A DNA stretch of 64,000 bases from contig NW_003314269.1 of assembly GCF_000143415.4 (NCBI RefSeq), forward strand, positions 1 through 64,000, in the 5' to 3' direction. Position 1 is the stretch's first letter. Each line of letters starts with the position of its first letter. This stretch comes from Selaginella moellendorffii. Lineage: Eukaryota; Streptophyta; Lycopodiopsida; Selaginellales; Selaginellaceae. A program made the position numbers and the translations under genes. Below are positions 46,339 to 57,200 of this stretch, one piece after another. The notes beneath the pieces are model-generated. The model ran no database searches, was not told the origin of the DNA, and saw nothing but the letters and a program-made list of their open reading frames with translations.

Positions 46339-47990
46339 AACAAGTGAAGACGAGCAGACACAACACACAAGATACACTTTGGCGCTGGTGCTCGCCAGGT
46401 GAGTGAGAAAAGGAGTTTTCCAGTTCTTTTGCTTTGTTTTTTTTTTTGTAACTTAAGCTTGGATGCCAGGTGAAGGAACTGGTCGTGACGTCGATCGGGC
46501 GGCGGCTGCTGCTGTTACCGCTGCATCCTTGGCCGGATTTCCAGGACGGGGCATTCAGCTCGAATCGCGTCGGCAAACTCCAAAAGGTTTTTACAAGCAC
46601 AAATATGCGCTGCTGTTCTGTTTGCTCCTGCAACAATCCAGTACTGGAGCTTGCTCGAGTGGCCGGAGAGGAGTAAAGAAATCGTATCCCTTCCCTCCTC
46701 CTCCCCTCTCTTCTAAAATATGTTATGTTGAAACCGATGCTGTTGCTGGCTGGTACAGGGTCGCGTGGATTCATGTGATTCTGTTGTTTAGTTTTGTGTG
46801 TCTCAGTAGGTAGTTACTCAGCGCATAATCACCCAAGAGAGCTTGTTTTCTCTTTCAAAACTTGTTTGTGGAGGACATGATGTACATTGTTTGTGGATGT
46901 TTGGTTTCATGTTAATAGTAAAGATAAGCTGGCAATTTTGACTTTTGATCTGTTCTCTCTGAGCGACAACGATGCTGGCTGGTTAGTAAATTAGAGTTCG
47001 GTAATCAAATCACTAAACACATATAGTGGATGTGGAGTGGATCATGGGCAAGTGCGATATTTCCTTGATTTTTCTTCCACCAGCGTACGGACGAACAAGT
47101 AAACCAAAACAAAAGCAAAGAGGTCGAAGAGGCATCAACCACAAACTCTTTCTTCAGCAGTGGAGTGGACCCACAAACCACACATTCACACATCAAAGCA
47201 CACTTGTTGTTTTGACGGATCAATCCAATCCCATCCCAACGAATATATATGCTGCACATCTCTCTCTCTCCCAAAACGATGCGGCCCCCGGAATGGACAA
47301 CGCCTTTCCCGCCCCGACGGTTTGAATTTGAATTCAAATTCGAATTCGAATCCCCGTCCGTACCGCTCACGAAAACCCCATGGCCTCCTCTGCTACGCGC
47401 ACGGATCTTCTCGTGGAAGACCAAACAATCTCTCGGGTAAATTCCTTCTTTAAAGTGGATTTGGCCCTCCAAGTGATTCTTAAGTACATGGGCACAAAAT
47501 ACAAGCCTCTTGCTTCGTCAAACTGCTGGAATCAAAGGCATGGATCCACCAAGACTCTTCTCCCTCTCTCAAAAAAGTAGCAGAAAAAATTGCAAAGCAA
47601 AGTAGTACTACCTAAAAGCAAAACTTAAAACCGACCCCCCAATGAAGAACAAAGAAAGAATTTGATCCCCCCCCCCTCCAAACAACTAAGACGTTGTTAA
47701 TCACTCTAGCTAAAGACTCGTTCTCTGGAAAATGTAGCAAAGAACAAGCAGCGAAACCAGTAGAATGGAAACGAAGAAGAAACGAAGACGAAGAAGAAAA
47801 GAATTAAGTAGAGAACCGCCACTCTAGCAACTTCGCGTAAAGAATACGAATTCTCTGCCTGATCTCTCAGTCCTCCCGGAGAAGAAAGGATCAAACGAAA
47901 GGAAGGAGCGAAGGAAGGAAAGAAGAAGTTAAATAGGCCTAACCTCGACTCGCTCGATGGATGATGGATGATCGATCGGTCGATGGGGAT
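46339..47990. other. 3' regions of the kelch (+) and GATA (-) genes
   Basis: No gene is supported. The kelch 3' UTR probably covers about 46339-46900. 47600-47990 is A/G-rich on the plus strand and is likely the GATA 3' UTR. Around 47322-47352 a small palindromic GAATTC/TTCGAA cluster occurs. Open frames of about 100-180 codons on either strand lack motifs. Confidence 0.45.
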
Positions 47991-49179
47991 TCAGGCGATA
48001 AGCACCTCCTCCTCGGCAATCTCCCCCTCGGCCTCCTCCTTGAGCTGCTTCATCACCACCATCTCCCGCTGCCGCCGCATCTCTAGCACCTTCCTGTGCG
48101 AGTTGGAGTGCTTGTCCGACACGAAGCTCGGGCTCCCCGCGGGCCGGTACTCGGGCAGCAGCCGGCCCGACTTAAACCGGACACCGCACGCGTTGCACAG
48201 CGTCTTGGGTCCCAACGGACCGGCTCGCCACTGTGGAGTTTTCTGCGTCTGGCAGTGGCTGCACTTCCTCGATGGCATCTCTGGCAGGCCATCGCCGGAC
48301 TGCTGCTGCTGCTGCTGCTGCTGGTGATAGCTTTGATGACGTTGAGCCACCCCCTGGTTTTGTCGCTGCTGGGCATCTTTGCATTGCCTCTTGGCGGCCG
48401 GGAGCCTGATCAGCCCATCGTCGTCCTGATCCTCCGTCACCACCTCGCTCTCCGTCGACAGAGCACAGTCCGACTCGTGAGTCTCTGAGTGCTCGTCCTC
48501 CTCCTCTTCCTCCTCTTCGTCTTCCTCATCTTCCTCCTCTTCGTCCACCTCATATTCCTCCTCCTCAAGCTCCACATCTGCGTCGTCGTCGTCGTCGTCA
48601 TCGTCGTCCTCTACGTCCTCCTGCTCTTCATCGTCCGTGCTCGCTGTGTAGCTGGTCTTTGTGGGCGTTATGGTCCGCCCCCTCTTGCTCCTCCCCGTGC
48701 TCGAAAACACGTTCTTCACATCGCCGCCGGCGTGGACCGAGGAGATTGAAACCATGGCTGACCTCTCCGATGTCGCGCAGCTCTCCAGCACAGACACCGG
48801 GCTCATCATGTATAGCTGCTCTTCCTGCTCCTGCTGCTGCTGCTGCTGCGCTCGTATCCGGTTCTTTTCCTCCTCCCGGGCCGACGAGCCCAGCAACACC
48901 TTTGCATTCCCGAAATCGAACCATCCCAGCTCCTGGAAACACACAAGCACAATCCGCATGAGAAACTCCACACCCAAGAAAAAACAGAGGCAGCAAGAAA
49001 CACAAGAAACGTACCGGAGCGCAAAAACTCCGGCTGTCGATGAGCGAAGACAGCCCGCTAGAATCGCTGTTCTTGCTGCTGTCCTCGAGATCGCATATCG
49101 GACCCGCGAGGCCGTCCTGCGAGAAATCCAGCAGCTCCTCGATTCCAAACGAGTCCAAGCAGCAATCGGCCTCCTCCAT
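47991..49179 (-). CDS. Class-A GATA zinc-finger transcription factor
   Basis: Two minus-strand coding exons (49179-49015, 48932-47991) encode 368 aa. The protein starts [20 protein letters not shown], an acidic N-terminus typical of class-A plant GATA factors. The junction reads [17 protein letters not shown] Gln run ([11 protein letters not shown]) and a long Asp/Glu tract (about residues 165-205) follow. The single finger is [20 protein letters not shown] then [20 protein letters not shown], spacing C-X2-C-X18-C-X2-C, followed by RPAGSPSF and a Lys/Arg helix. It binds GATA sites in promoters. A donor-like CTTCTCCG-gtgagt at about 49823 and an acceptor at about 49221 suggest a 5' UTR intron of about 600 bp. 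CAG-type triplet runs on the coding strand underlie the Gln tracts. Confidence 0.92.
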
Positions 49180-51080
49180 TAAGCTCGCCCAAGAAGAAAC
49201 CCGTTGTCAAGGCGCCGTGTGGCTGCAGGAAGAAGAAACCAACAATGGAAGAGGAGTGAGTCAAAAGATATGCCGATTCAGCACGACCCACAAAAGCCAG
49301 CCGCACAAAGAAACAAAATGCCCAACAGTAGGCAAATGCAACATGCCAAGCACAAGCAATTCCGCTCCATCTCTCTGCCCACCCGGCCGTCGCCCAGTCC
49401 TCGCACCTCTTTCTTTTTTCTTCCTCCTCCCAGCTAAGTAAGTAGCGAGCTAATTTTTTTCTCCTCTCCAGCTCTCTCTTTGCTTTTCCCTTAACAACAC
49501 CAACGACACCAACACCACCATGCAGTGGTGCCCCACACGCAAAACATGCTGTTACCCATTATCCACTGAACGCCATGCTGCCACACGAAGAAAGTAATAG
49601 CAACGCCGGCCGGTTCTTCTTCTTGTTCTTGATGATCGAACCAAAAGAACCGCGCCGCTACGCCACGCCGGGCGATATTACACTCGCTCTCTCCCCTCTC
49701 ACCTCTCTCTCACCCCTGGAAATGCCAAGAACGGCCGAAATATCTCTCACGCACAAGCAACCACACGCAAATTGCATGACAGAGGACGGACGAAACGGCT
49801 AGAACTGAGAGATGGACACTCACCGGAGAAGCCGCTCGAAATTTCGCTGCGATGCCACCGATTCCCGATAGCGCGGCGGCGCGGGGAGAAAAGAATCGCT
49901 CGCTTGCGAGTGAGCTAGGAAGCTGGAGCTAGGCGATGGCGCTGCGTCGTCGCTGGAGAAAGAAATCTTGGCGCTTCGAGAAAGGGGATGACCTAGAAAA
50001 CCCAGCGCTGTGTGTGCCGTCGCCAAAAACCCACAGGGAAGAGCTATGTCCGTGTTGTGTTCATCCAAGTTGAAATTTTAACCCCGGATTAATCCCCCAC
50101 TCCCCATTTGGACAGCATCTGCCGCTGCCGCTGACGTGGCGCGCCACCGTTGGCCGATCGACGTAGCCGTGCGGTTGTAACCACCGGATGCGCGGCCACG
50201 TCTGCGGCAATGCCCCGCGCTTTTGGCCTTTGAATGGGTCGCCCTTTATTACGTGGTCACCACTATTTTCGGGCGCCGGTTATGATATGGAGTTAAAACC
50301 GCGGGATGGAAAAAATCACACGCCCGTTTACGGACCGTTGGATGGTAGAGGTAGGTGAGCTCCCACCGTCTGATGATTCCATTCGTCCACGAGAAAGGCC
50401 GCTTTGCAGGTTCGAATCATGGCGTGACAAGGATCAGGTGTAAAACTTAAGGCTAAAAGTACGCGTAATTTCTACTCCATGGCTTGGCTTGATACTTCAA
50501 ACCCAAAAAGAAAAATTTTACCAATACATCACAAGCTTTATTTCTATTTTACACGATCATCACATGGTTGCCAGGACATTTATACTCTTCTTTCTTACCA
50601 AACCTGGCTGGGCGGCGGTTAAATCCGCGCGGTTTCGTTTTTACCTTTATTCTTTTACTGCGTATTCGACGAAAAGGAATTTGAAATGGGGTGTCACCTT
50701 TCGCTGGTGTCGCTTATCATGTAAGAGATCGCTGGCGGCCGCTGGCTGACCTAAAAAAAATTTCTGGCCAAAACGCTGGCATTGTCTCGTGGGTCTCCTT
50801 TTTAGAGGCGCTGTTGTGAGTGGGTTCTGGTAAGTTGGTATTCAAACGGGAGCTGGTAACTTTCTCGATTTTACCCAGTGAAAGTTCCAGGCAAGTTTTT
50901 GACCAGACCCGAAAGACTTCAAACAAAGCGCGTGTCGACGAGTTTAGAACGAGTAAATCTGGGACGCCGGCTGATAGAGTCCTAGCTGACAAATTTTGTG
51001 GAGGGTCCATTCTGATATGCCGGGTATAACAAGTCATGTGAGGAGTGTACGAGATGAAAATGAAAACCACGGGATCTTCC
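49180..51080. other. GATA 5' leader and promoter, and GST 3' flank
   Basis: 49180-50070 most likely holds the GATA 5' UTR, its intron and the transcription start. It is rich in CT/GA tracts. 50100-50460 is GC-rich, with several short inverted CG-rich motifs. 50470-51070 has no recognisable gene; it includes the GST 3' flank. Confidence 0.45.
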
Positions 51081-52417
51081 TTAGAGCTTGGACTTGAATC
51101 CCAGTTTCTCGTGCCTCTGGGCCTCGTAGTTTGACGCTGCCTTTCGCAGGAGCTTGTGGATTTCGCCGAAGTGTGGCGACGTTGCTTCCTCCGTGTCGAT
51201 TAGCCACTGTCTTAGCTTTGGAAACGGACTAAGAAGATCCGAGAGTTTTGCTGCACCGAGAAGCTGGAGAGTACAAAAGAGAGGTCGCTGAAGGAGTGCC
51301 GAAATGGAAAGAGATTACCTCTAGCTGCGTGATTTCACAGCACAAGCTGAGATCGGCAATACTTGGTTTGAAGGAGCCACCGAGAAACTTGGTGCCACCT
51401 TGCAGCCACACGTCTTCTATCTTCGACAGGGAAGATCTTAGCAGTTTCTCGGAGTCACTGGCCAGCTTTGGATCTTTTGACAGTCCAAGAACTGGTGCGA
51501 GAACCAAAGCCATCACCAAACCAGCTGAAACTTGACACGAATCAGCAAAAAACTTCTACTCAGTGACACCGTCAATTTACCTGCGCCGCGTCGTAAGTTC
51601 GCATGATGCCAATCGAGGATGCTGTCAATACGAGCTCGTCGAGATAAATCCGAGGGATACCTGGACAGCGAGGAGACACTTATTTATGATTAAGCCAAGG
51701 AAAAACATACCAGTGGTCGGGGACTTTAGGATAAGTAGCTGCAAGGTATCTGAGGATAGCATGGCTGCAAAGAGATTTTGTTTAAGGACCTGGAAGATGT
51801 GACAGCACAAACTAGACCTTTCAAACAGTTTAAATCCATGGTCGACAATAGCAGGCACCTGGCCCATCGGATTGATAGCTACAATCAAACAAAACTTGGA
51901 TTTCATAGGAGACGAAGAGGATACATACCTTTAAACTCGGGAGTCCTTTGCTGGCCTTTAGCTACGTTGACAACGTGAATCTCGGCATCGATGTTGTTGA
52001 TCCTGGAGCAAAGATCACAACAACAACAAACGAATAGAAGTAAAACGAATACATTAAGAGAACAAAAACGATCGAGCTAAAACGCAGCCAAAGATCAATC
52101 GATTTGATTGATCCTCCAAAAAGAACAAAAAAATAAAGAATCGAATGCTGGCGAAGCTAGAAAATGTTAAGAAACGCAGGCAAATCATCACTCGATTTGA
52201 TTGATCCTCAAAAGACAACAGGAGGAAAAAAAATCCATGCATCGATCAAGCAAAAATCCTGGCGCAAAGAAATGCGCCTTTGTAGTGATCAAGAGGGAAG
52301 CAAATCAATCTATAGAACTTACCGGCAGAAGATGAGAATCGCTCGCGACGGCTGCGACATGAAATCCACATAGAGATGGAGCTTGGAATCCCTCTTGTGC
52401 GGCGGCGCCAGCGCCAT
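51081..52417 (-). CDS. GSTT: Theta-class glutathione S-transferase with PTS1 (SKL)
   Basis: Multi-exon minus-strand gene. The ATG at 52417 starts MALAPPHKRDSKLHLYVDF, then MSQPSRAILIFCR with the theta-class catalytic Ser region, INNIDAEIHVVNVAKGQQ, and AINPMGQVPAIVDHGFKLFE with the glutathione-binding cis-Pro. HAILRYLAATYPKVPDHW completes the N-terminal domain. The helical domain includes SRRARIDSILDWHHANLRRG, LVMALVLAPVLGLSKDP, and KFLGGSFKPSIADLSLCCEI. It ends EAQRHEKLGFKSKL with the stop at 51081. The terminal SKL is a canonical peroxisomal import signal; Arabidopsis GSTT proteins also end in PTS1-like tripeptides. Theta GSTs act as glutathione peroxidases on organic hydroperoxides, so a peroxisomal detoxification role is likely. 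Confidence 0.9.
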
Positions 52418-52528
52418 CGCCACCGTCTCTCACTCGCTATCAAGCTACACAAATAAAAACCCTCGCGGCTATGGTGTCAGGAAATATTTCCACTCCAGCC
52501 ACGATCTTTCCCACTCGCTACGCTGCAG

Positions 52529-52708
52529 CTGGCGGATCGAGAGCAGCAACCCGCGAGGGATGAACTGCTAGGGCTTATCGCCGAGGAGAAGAGGAATAAA
52601 GAGAGAACTCTTCGCGCTGGCAACCACCGATTCGCGGCTGTGGAGGATGCTGTGGACGACCGAGAAGGAGCGCCCCTATTTGGCACTCGCGCTAGCGACA
52701 TTCTCCAG
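52529..52708 (+). pseudogene. Orphan coding-like exon, 60 codons
   Basis: Between a possible acceptor (gctgcag) and a good donor (CTCCAG-gtgagg) is a 180-nt stretch reading LADREQQPARDELLGLIAEE, KRNKERTLRAGNHRF and AAVEDAVDDREGAPLFGTRA, ending SDILQ. It is charged, helical and codon-rich like the neighbouring genes. No ATG and no following exon can be found; AT-rich DNA and retrotransposons begin immediately downstream. Perhaps the 5' part of a gene cut off by repeat insertion. The family is not recognised. It lies about 110 bp from the divergent GST start. Confidence 0.4.
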
Positions 52709-52719
52709 GTGAGGAGATA

Positions 52720-53734
52720 AATTCTAACGTGGAATTCCAGTTAAGATAAAGGGAAAATTACTTTTCCTTCAAATTTGCATGAAGTTTTGAAAGCCATTTC
52801 AAAAGCATATTCTGTTTTAACTTATAAAAAATAATGCCCACGGCTAAATGGATTTTACTTAGTCATGAACTTATTTTAAGGGTATGCTATGATTCAATTA
52901 AAGATTTATAACATAGCTATTGTTGGACAAAAGGCTTATTTTGCTCAATCAAGACTTTTTGTGAATGAGCATTCATGTGGTCTGATTGAGTATTTAGGAT
53001 GTCAAATAAAAATTGAGTTTGCATTAAAGATTTCAAGAATTAGAAATAAGATTTTCATTATGGGTGTTGTGGCCAATGTGGTTATAATTGACACACATGT
53101 ATTTGAAGTTTAAAAACTTTTATTGATTTTCTTATCAACTTTTAGCTATAAACATAATATAGAAGATATTATAATATCCAAATTTTAGAAGCTTTTTTGC
53201 AATTTTAAAACTTCTAGGGACATATTTGTTAAATATTCAAAATTTTAGAGAAGATAAAATCCTATGGTTATGGGTTTGATACTTGGGAGATTCCTTCATA
53301 AAGAGTGGTAAGTTTTTACAAACTTTGCTAATAGCCCATCATTTGTCTTCATTGTTAATATTCAAGTTTTATACTTTCTATATTACATAGCTCTACTAGG
53401 TTTGAATCATTATACTTGAATGAGCACCATATGATTGGATTTATGAAGCAGACTTTATAGAGTTCCACTTTTGCCCAACTAAAATTCTATATGGATGCAA
53501 TGCATTATTTCCTGTCTTTGTGTCCCTAGTCTTTATTGTCTTGTTATAATTGTTCTATCCCTTATATGATTTGCTATAAATAGTTTCAATCACTAAGCAT
53601 AGATATTTAAAAGTGTAGATGTTGAAGGATGGTAAATATCCTCTAATTAGTTGAGATTGCATTGCTAATATAAATGTCACTTGTGTGGTGTGTTATCCAA
53701 ATTCTACTTATAGGTAGTATGCCCCATAACAATT
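52720..53734. other. AT-rich DNA, no gene
   Basis: Strongly AT-rich with short open frames only (the longest is at 52889-53113, 74 codons, with no domain). No clear repeat boundaries. It may be old, decayed transposon sequence. Confidence 0.5.
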
Positions 53735-54823
53735 AGATGTAAACAATTAAATTTTTCATTCTACTTTAGTCACTTAACTATGTTTTTGACCACTTGGAGG
53801 AGTTTCCTTCACAACCTTCATAAATTCTCATCTCGACTTAGGGACTTGCTCGCCCCCAAATATGCTCTTATAACTACACTAATTGGCAAAGACGAATAAA
53901 CGTGGAAACCACCACTATAGCTCTGGCACCAGTTGCCTAGAAGCGACAAAACATATATCTCCCAAAGTCCCTCAAATTCCCCCTCAAGGACTTCGACCAC
54001 ATAGACTATAACAGACACAAACATAAGCTTCAGTTCGACTATAACCCCTTATAAGACACAAATCCCAAAGCCCTAAAAGTGGAGCTGAAAGAGTGCGTGG
54101 CTGAAATAGAAGCCAAACAAGAGTAACATGTTTGGACTAAAAGCTCTGACTTGGACAGTCGGGAGTGGGAGTGCAACTCCTAACGAAGTGCTTGAGGAAT
54201 GAGCATGAAGCAAGTAGTAAGTGAGTCTTTAGAAAATGGGACACAAGAGGACCAACATATGATATGTGGAGGAGTTTGAGATAAAGTCTGAGAGGGACCT
54301 GAGATGGAGTCCAAGATGGACCCGAGATGGACCCGAGATAGAGTCTGAGATGGAGTCTGAGATGGAACCGAGACCGAGTCCGAGTCCAAGACTAAGACTG
54401 AGTCCAAGACCGAGTCCGAGTCCAAGACTGAGACTGAGTCCAAGACCGAGTTCGAGTCCAAGTCTAAATACTAATATAGGCTGTTGGGTGAAAGCCTAAA
54501 GCAATCGTCCCCCAGGGTAGGGGGGGGGGGCGGCACTGTAGGGGGTTCCAAAAGTATAGTAGGGAGAGTGTGGCGGTTGGATCCTAGTGGAGCCAGTTTG
54601 GCTAGGAAAGGCCAATTTGGCCCAGGAAGGCTATACCTAGCTATTGGGTGATGAGATAACCACTAGGAAGTCTAAGGCTAGAGTGAATAAGGACCGACAA
54701 GCAAGGTAACTTGATGAAATGTTCAAGAGCCGGCTCTAGTCCCCCCGAGAGATCAAATGATCAATGCTCCTAATCCAAGCGTGGGTGGCACTACCTACTT
54801 CCTACTTGGATACTTGGTGTGGC
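53735..54823. repeat. Decayed LARD LTR pieces in opposite orientations
   Basis: 53735-53870 matches the left edge of the LARD LTR as seen at 6312-6440 (minus orientation). 54050-54823 matches the LTR in plus orientation, including the decayed GAGTCC array (about 54290-54470) and the shared GTGAAAGCC...TATAGTAGGG module (about 54487-54570). The two pieces meet head to head. The right piece is cut at 54824 by the gypsy LTR. Confidence 0.7.
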
Positions 54824-55740
54824 TGTAGCGCACATGAATTTGGAGCCGAACTCCAAGCCAATTGCACTATAAAACAAGGGTCCGGTACAATCCCACGAGC
54901 ACTAGCTCCCCGTATCCAGCATCTGCACGCAAAATGATGTCCGACGGAGTTTCCGTCTGACACAATTTTGGCATACCGGTGGTCTAACGCGAGGAGGAGG
55001 GTACCCCACCGACTAGAGCAGCGTGGAGCTTAGGCTTAGACCCAAGCTGGACGCAGAACAAGGAGCGACACAACCTAGTGGGAGCCAAACTAATGTTTCA
55101 GGTGGTCGGACATACATTCCAACCACTATCCCTACTATACATTTGGAATCCCCCTCCCCCTTGAAGAACACACGCTTTGGGCTTTCACCCCAAGCTTCCC
55201 TTAGTATTAGGAGTTAGTCTTTGGGATAAGCTCGAAACTTACTAAATATGGAATGTCCCTAGATTGCGAATTTGGACACAGGGCAAACACCATTGTGTTA
55301 AGGCCGAACTCTACATTCCATATATATGCTAAATGAGTAAATCTAGACACTTTCCATAAATAGCATTTGGGACCGAAATGAGACTAACACAAAGGGTGTG
55401 ATAGCGAGGGTGTTTGGCAGACACAATAATCTATCATCCAGTGATATTGAGGGACTAGTCTCAATATGCGAGGGTTCTTGTCACTAGCAAGTGCAAGACA
55501 AAATGAGATAAGAACTTCTTACCGGGCTAAATATGCTTAGTTAATAGTACGTAAGAATTCTGTCTTTATGCTCGTCCAGTCTAAGTACACTCGAAATGCC
55601 CAGTTAACTCCACTAGCACAAGAGGGGCTACCAAAGGGATCCAACTGTACCAACTTCTTGCCGTCATGGCAGTAAGGAAAGAATGTCTATAAGGACTGGC
55701 TGACAAGTATCTTTCGATACCTGAAGTCACATTCGCAACA
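54824..55740 (-). repeat. Gypsy LTR, left copy (917 bp, inverted)
   Basis: On the minus strand it begins TGTTGCGAATGTGAC next to a purine tract (55741-55756) and ends GGTGCGCTACA-type at 54824. It is the inverted counterpart of the right LTR 62255-63775 once the TRIM insertion there is removed (about 920 bp). Moderately diverged. Confidence 0.8.
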
Positions 55741-57200
55741 CTCTCCCCCCCTTGGGGAAGATCAACATCCTCGTTAATGCATACCCGAGTCTAGCAAACC
55801 GTCAAGGAAACAACTTCGAAAGTTAACGGAAAACACACTATGTTGGAAACACACCGACTTAAATGAGTTATGGAACGACCTCTCTTCTACGTCCAAAGAC
55901 GTTAAGACTCAGACACCCTCCGGCCATTACCGACAAGGAAATGACTAACGGAGTTAGCCACCCTTGCAGCTTCGAGTACCACTCAGCTTACAAAGGAATG
56001 ATACATCCCTGCTCGCAGGTACATAGGGAGAAGGCCAGAGACTTAACTGCCCTTGAACAAGAAATCAACCCCCGTCGGGAAGATTTAGACAACTATTATA
56101 AACTGGCAAATTAAGTTGTTTACATGACCATGCCCCTTTTCAAAAGTGAGTCATCGAGAGAGAGGTGGGGACTTGTGATCAGTCTATAATAGTTATCCCC
56201 ATGGTTGTGGATTGGACCCATGCATTGGATCCAATCCACAACCATGGGGATAACTATTATAGACTGATAATATAGACTAACCGAAGTGCCAAAGTCAGCC
56301 TACCAAAACTGACCCAAGTACTAACGAACAAGAGAAACGACACTTTGATGTATAGAAATATATTACTTTATTAATTTGCAAAATTTATTACAAGATTTAC
56401 AATAGTTAATCTTTATTACGATTCTCATACTTCGTGACAAGCTCACGAGCATGTGTAAGATTCCTAAGAGGTTCCCAAATTGATTCACAAGATGGGTAAC
56501 CTTTCCACTTAACTAGATATTCCTTCGCACTAGCCTGTCTTCGAGACCGAGCATCCAAGATAACTTCAACTTCATATTCTGGTTCACTGTCCACAACATT
56601 TGGTGGCAAACAAATCTTCCCGTGTCGAGCAACATCCATAGTGTAAGGAGCCAAGAGATTGGCATGAAATACAATATGAATATGGAACATCTCCACAGGA
56701 AGGTCCAACCGATAGGATACATCATCAATTCGTTTCAACACCTGATAGGGTCCAATATATCTCAGTAACAGCTTCTGAGACAAAGATCCCTTAATATTCA
56801 AGTTCCGGGAAGATAGCCACACCTGATCTCCCACTTGATAGGATACATCCCAACAATGCTGATCCTTATCATGTCGATACCTATCCTAAGCTTTGCCCAT
56901 TGCCTTAGTAGCTCTAGACCAACCTTGGCATAGCTGCTCTGCATAAGTCTCAACAGCTGGGACCAACACTTCAGACATTGGTTTCGGTACAACAATCTAT
57001 TAAGGAACCCCATGAGCATTTCCTTGCAGCATCTCCCATGGAGAACAGTGAATAGCATTGTGAAATGTGTTGTTATAACAAATTTCTACTGTGTCTAAAT
57101 GCTCAACCCAGTGGCATTGGTCTGCTGTGACATAGTATCGTAGATAATCCTCAACTTGAGCATTCACGCATTCAGTCTGAGGACGATGAAGTTCTGCAGC
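55741..57200 (-). mobile_element. Truncated inverted gypsy fragment: end of integrase, chromodomain, polypurine tract
   Basis: On the minus strand, AELHRPQTECVNAQVEDYLR begins abruptly at about 57200, followed by EICYNNTFHNAIHCSPWEML (end of the integrase core). MGDQVWLSSRNLN and then a chromodomain (EYLVKWKGYPSCESIWEP) end at 56406. A 3' untranslated stretch and purine tract lead to the inverted LTR. Reverse transcriptase and gag are absent. 56179-56269 has a snap-back duplication with 39-bp arms. This copy is clearly diverged from the plus-strand one, so they are not one recent palindrome. Confidence 0.85.
56179..56269. repeat. Inverted repeat with 39-bp perfect arms
   Basis: 56179-56217 and 56231-56269 are exact reverse complements separated by 13 bp. 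The plus-strand element has only one arm (about 61779-61820), so the second arm is a local duplication in this copy. Confidence 0.8.

Noticed and set aside
47991-49148. Continuous 385-codon minus-strand frame through the GATA gene's first intron
   Set aside because: The two-exon model starting [12 protein letters not shown] has consensus splice sites and the acidic N-terminus expected of class-A GATA factors; the continuous frame begins out of frame with it.
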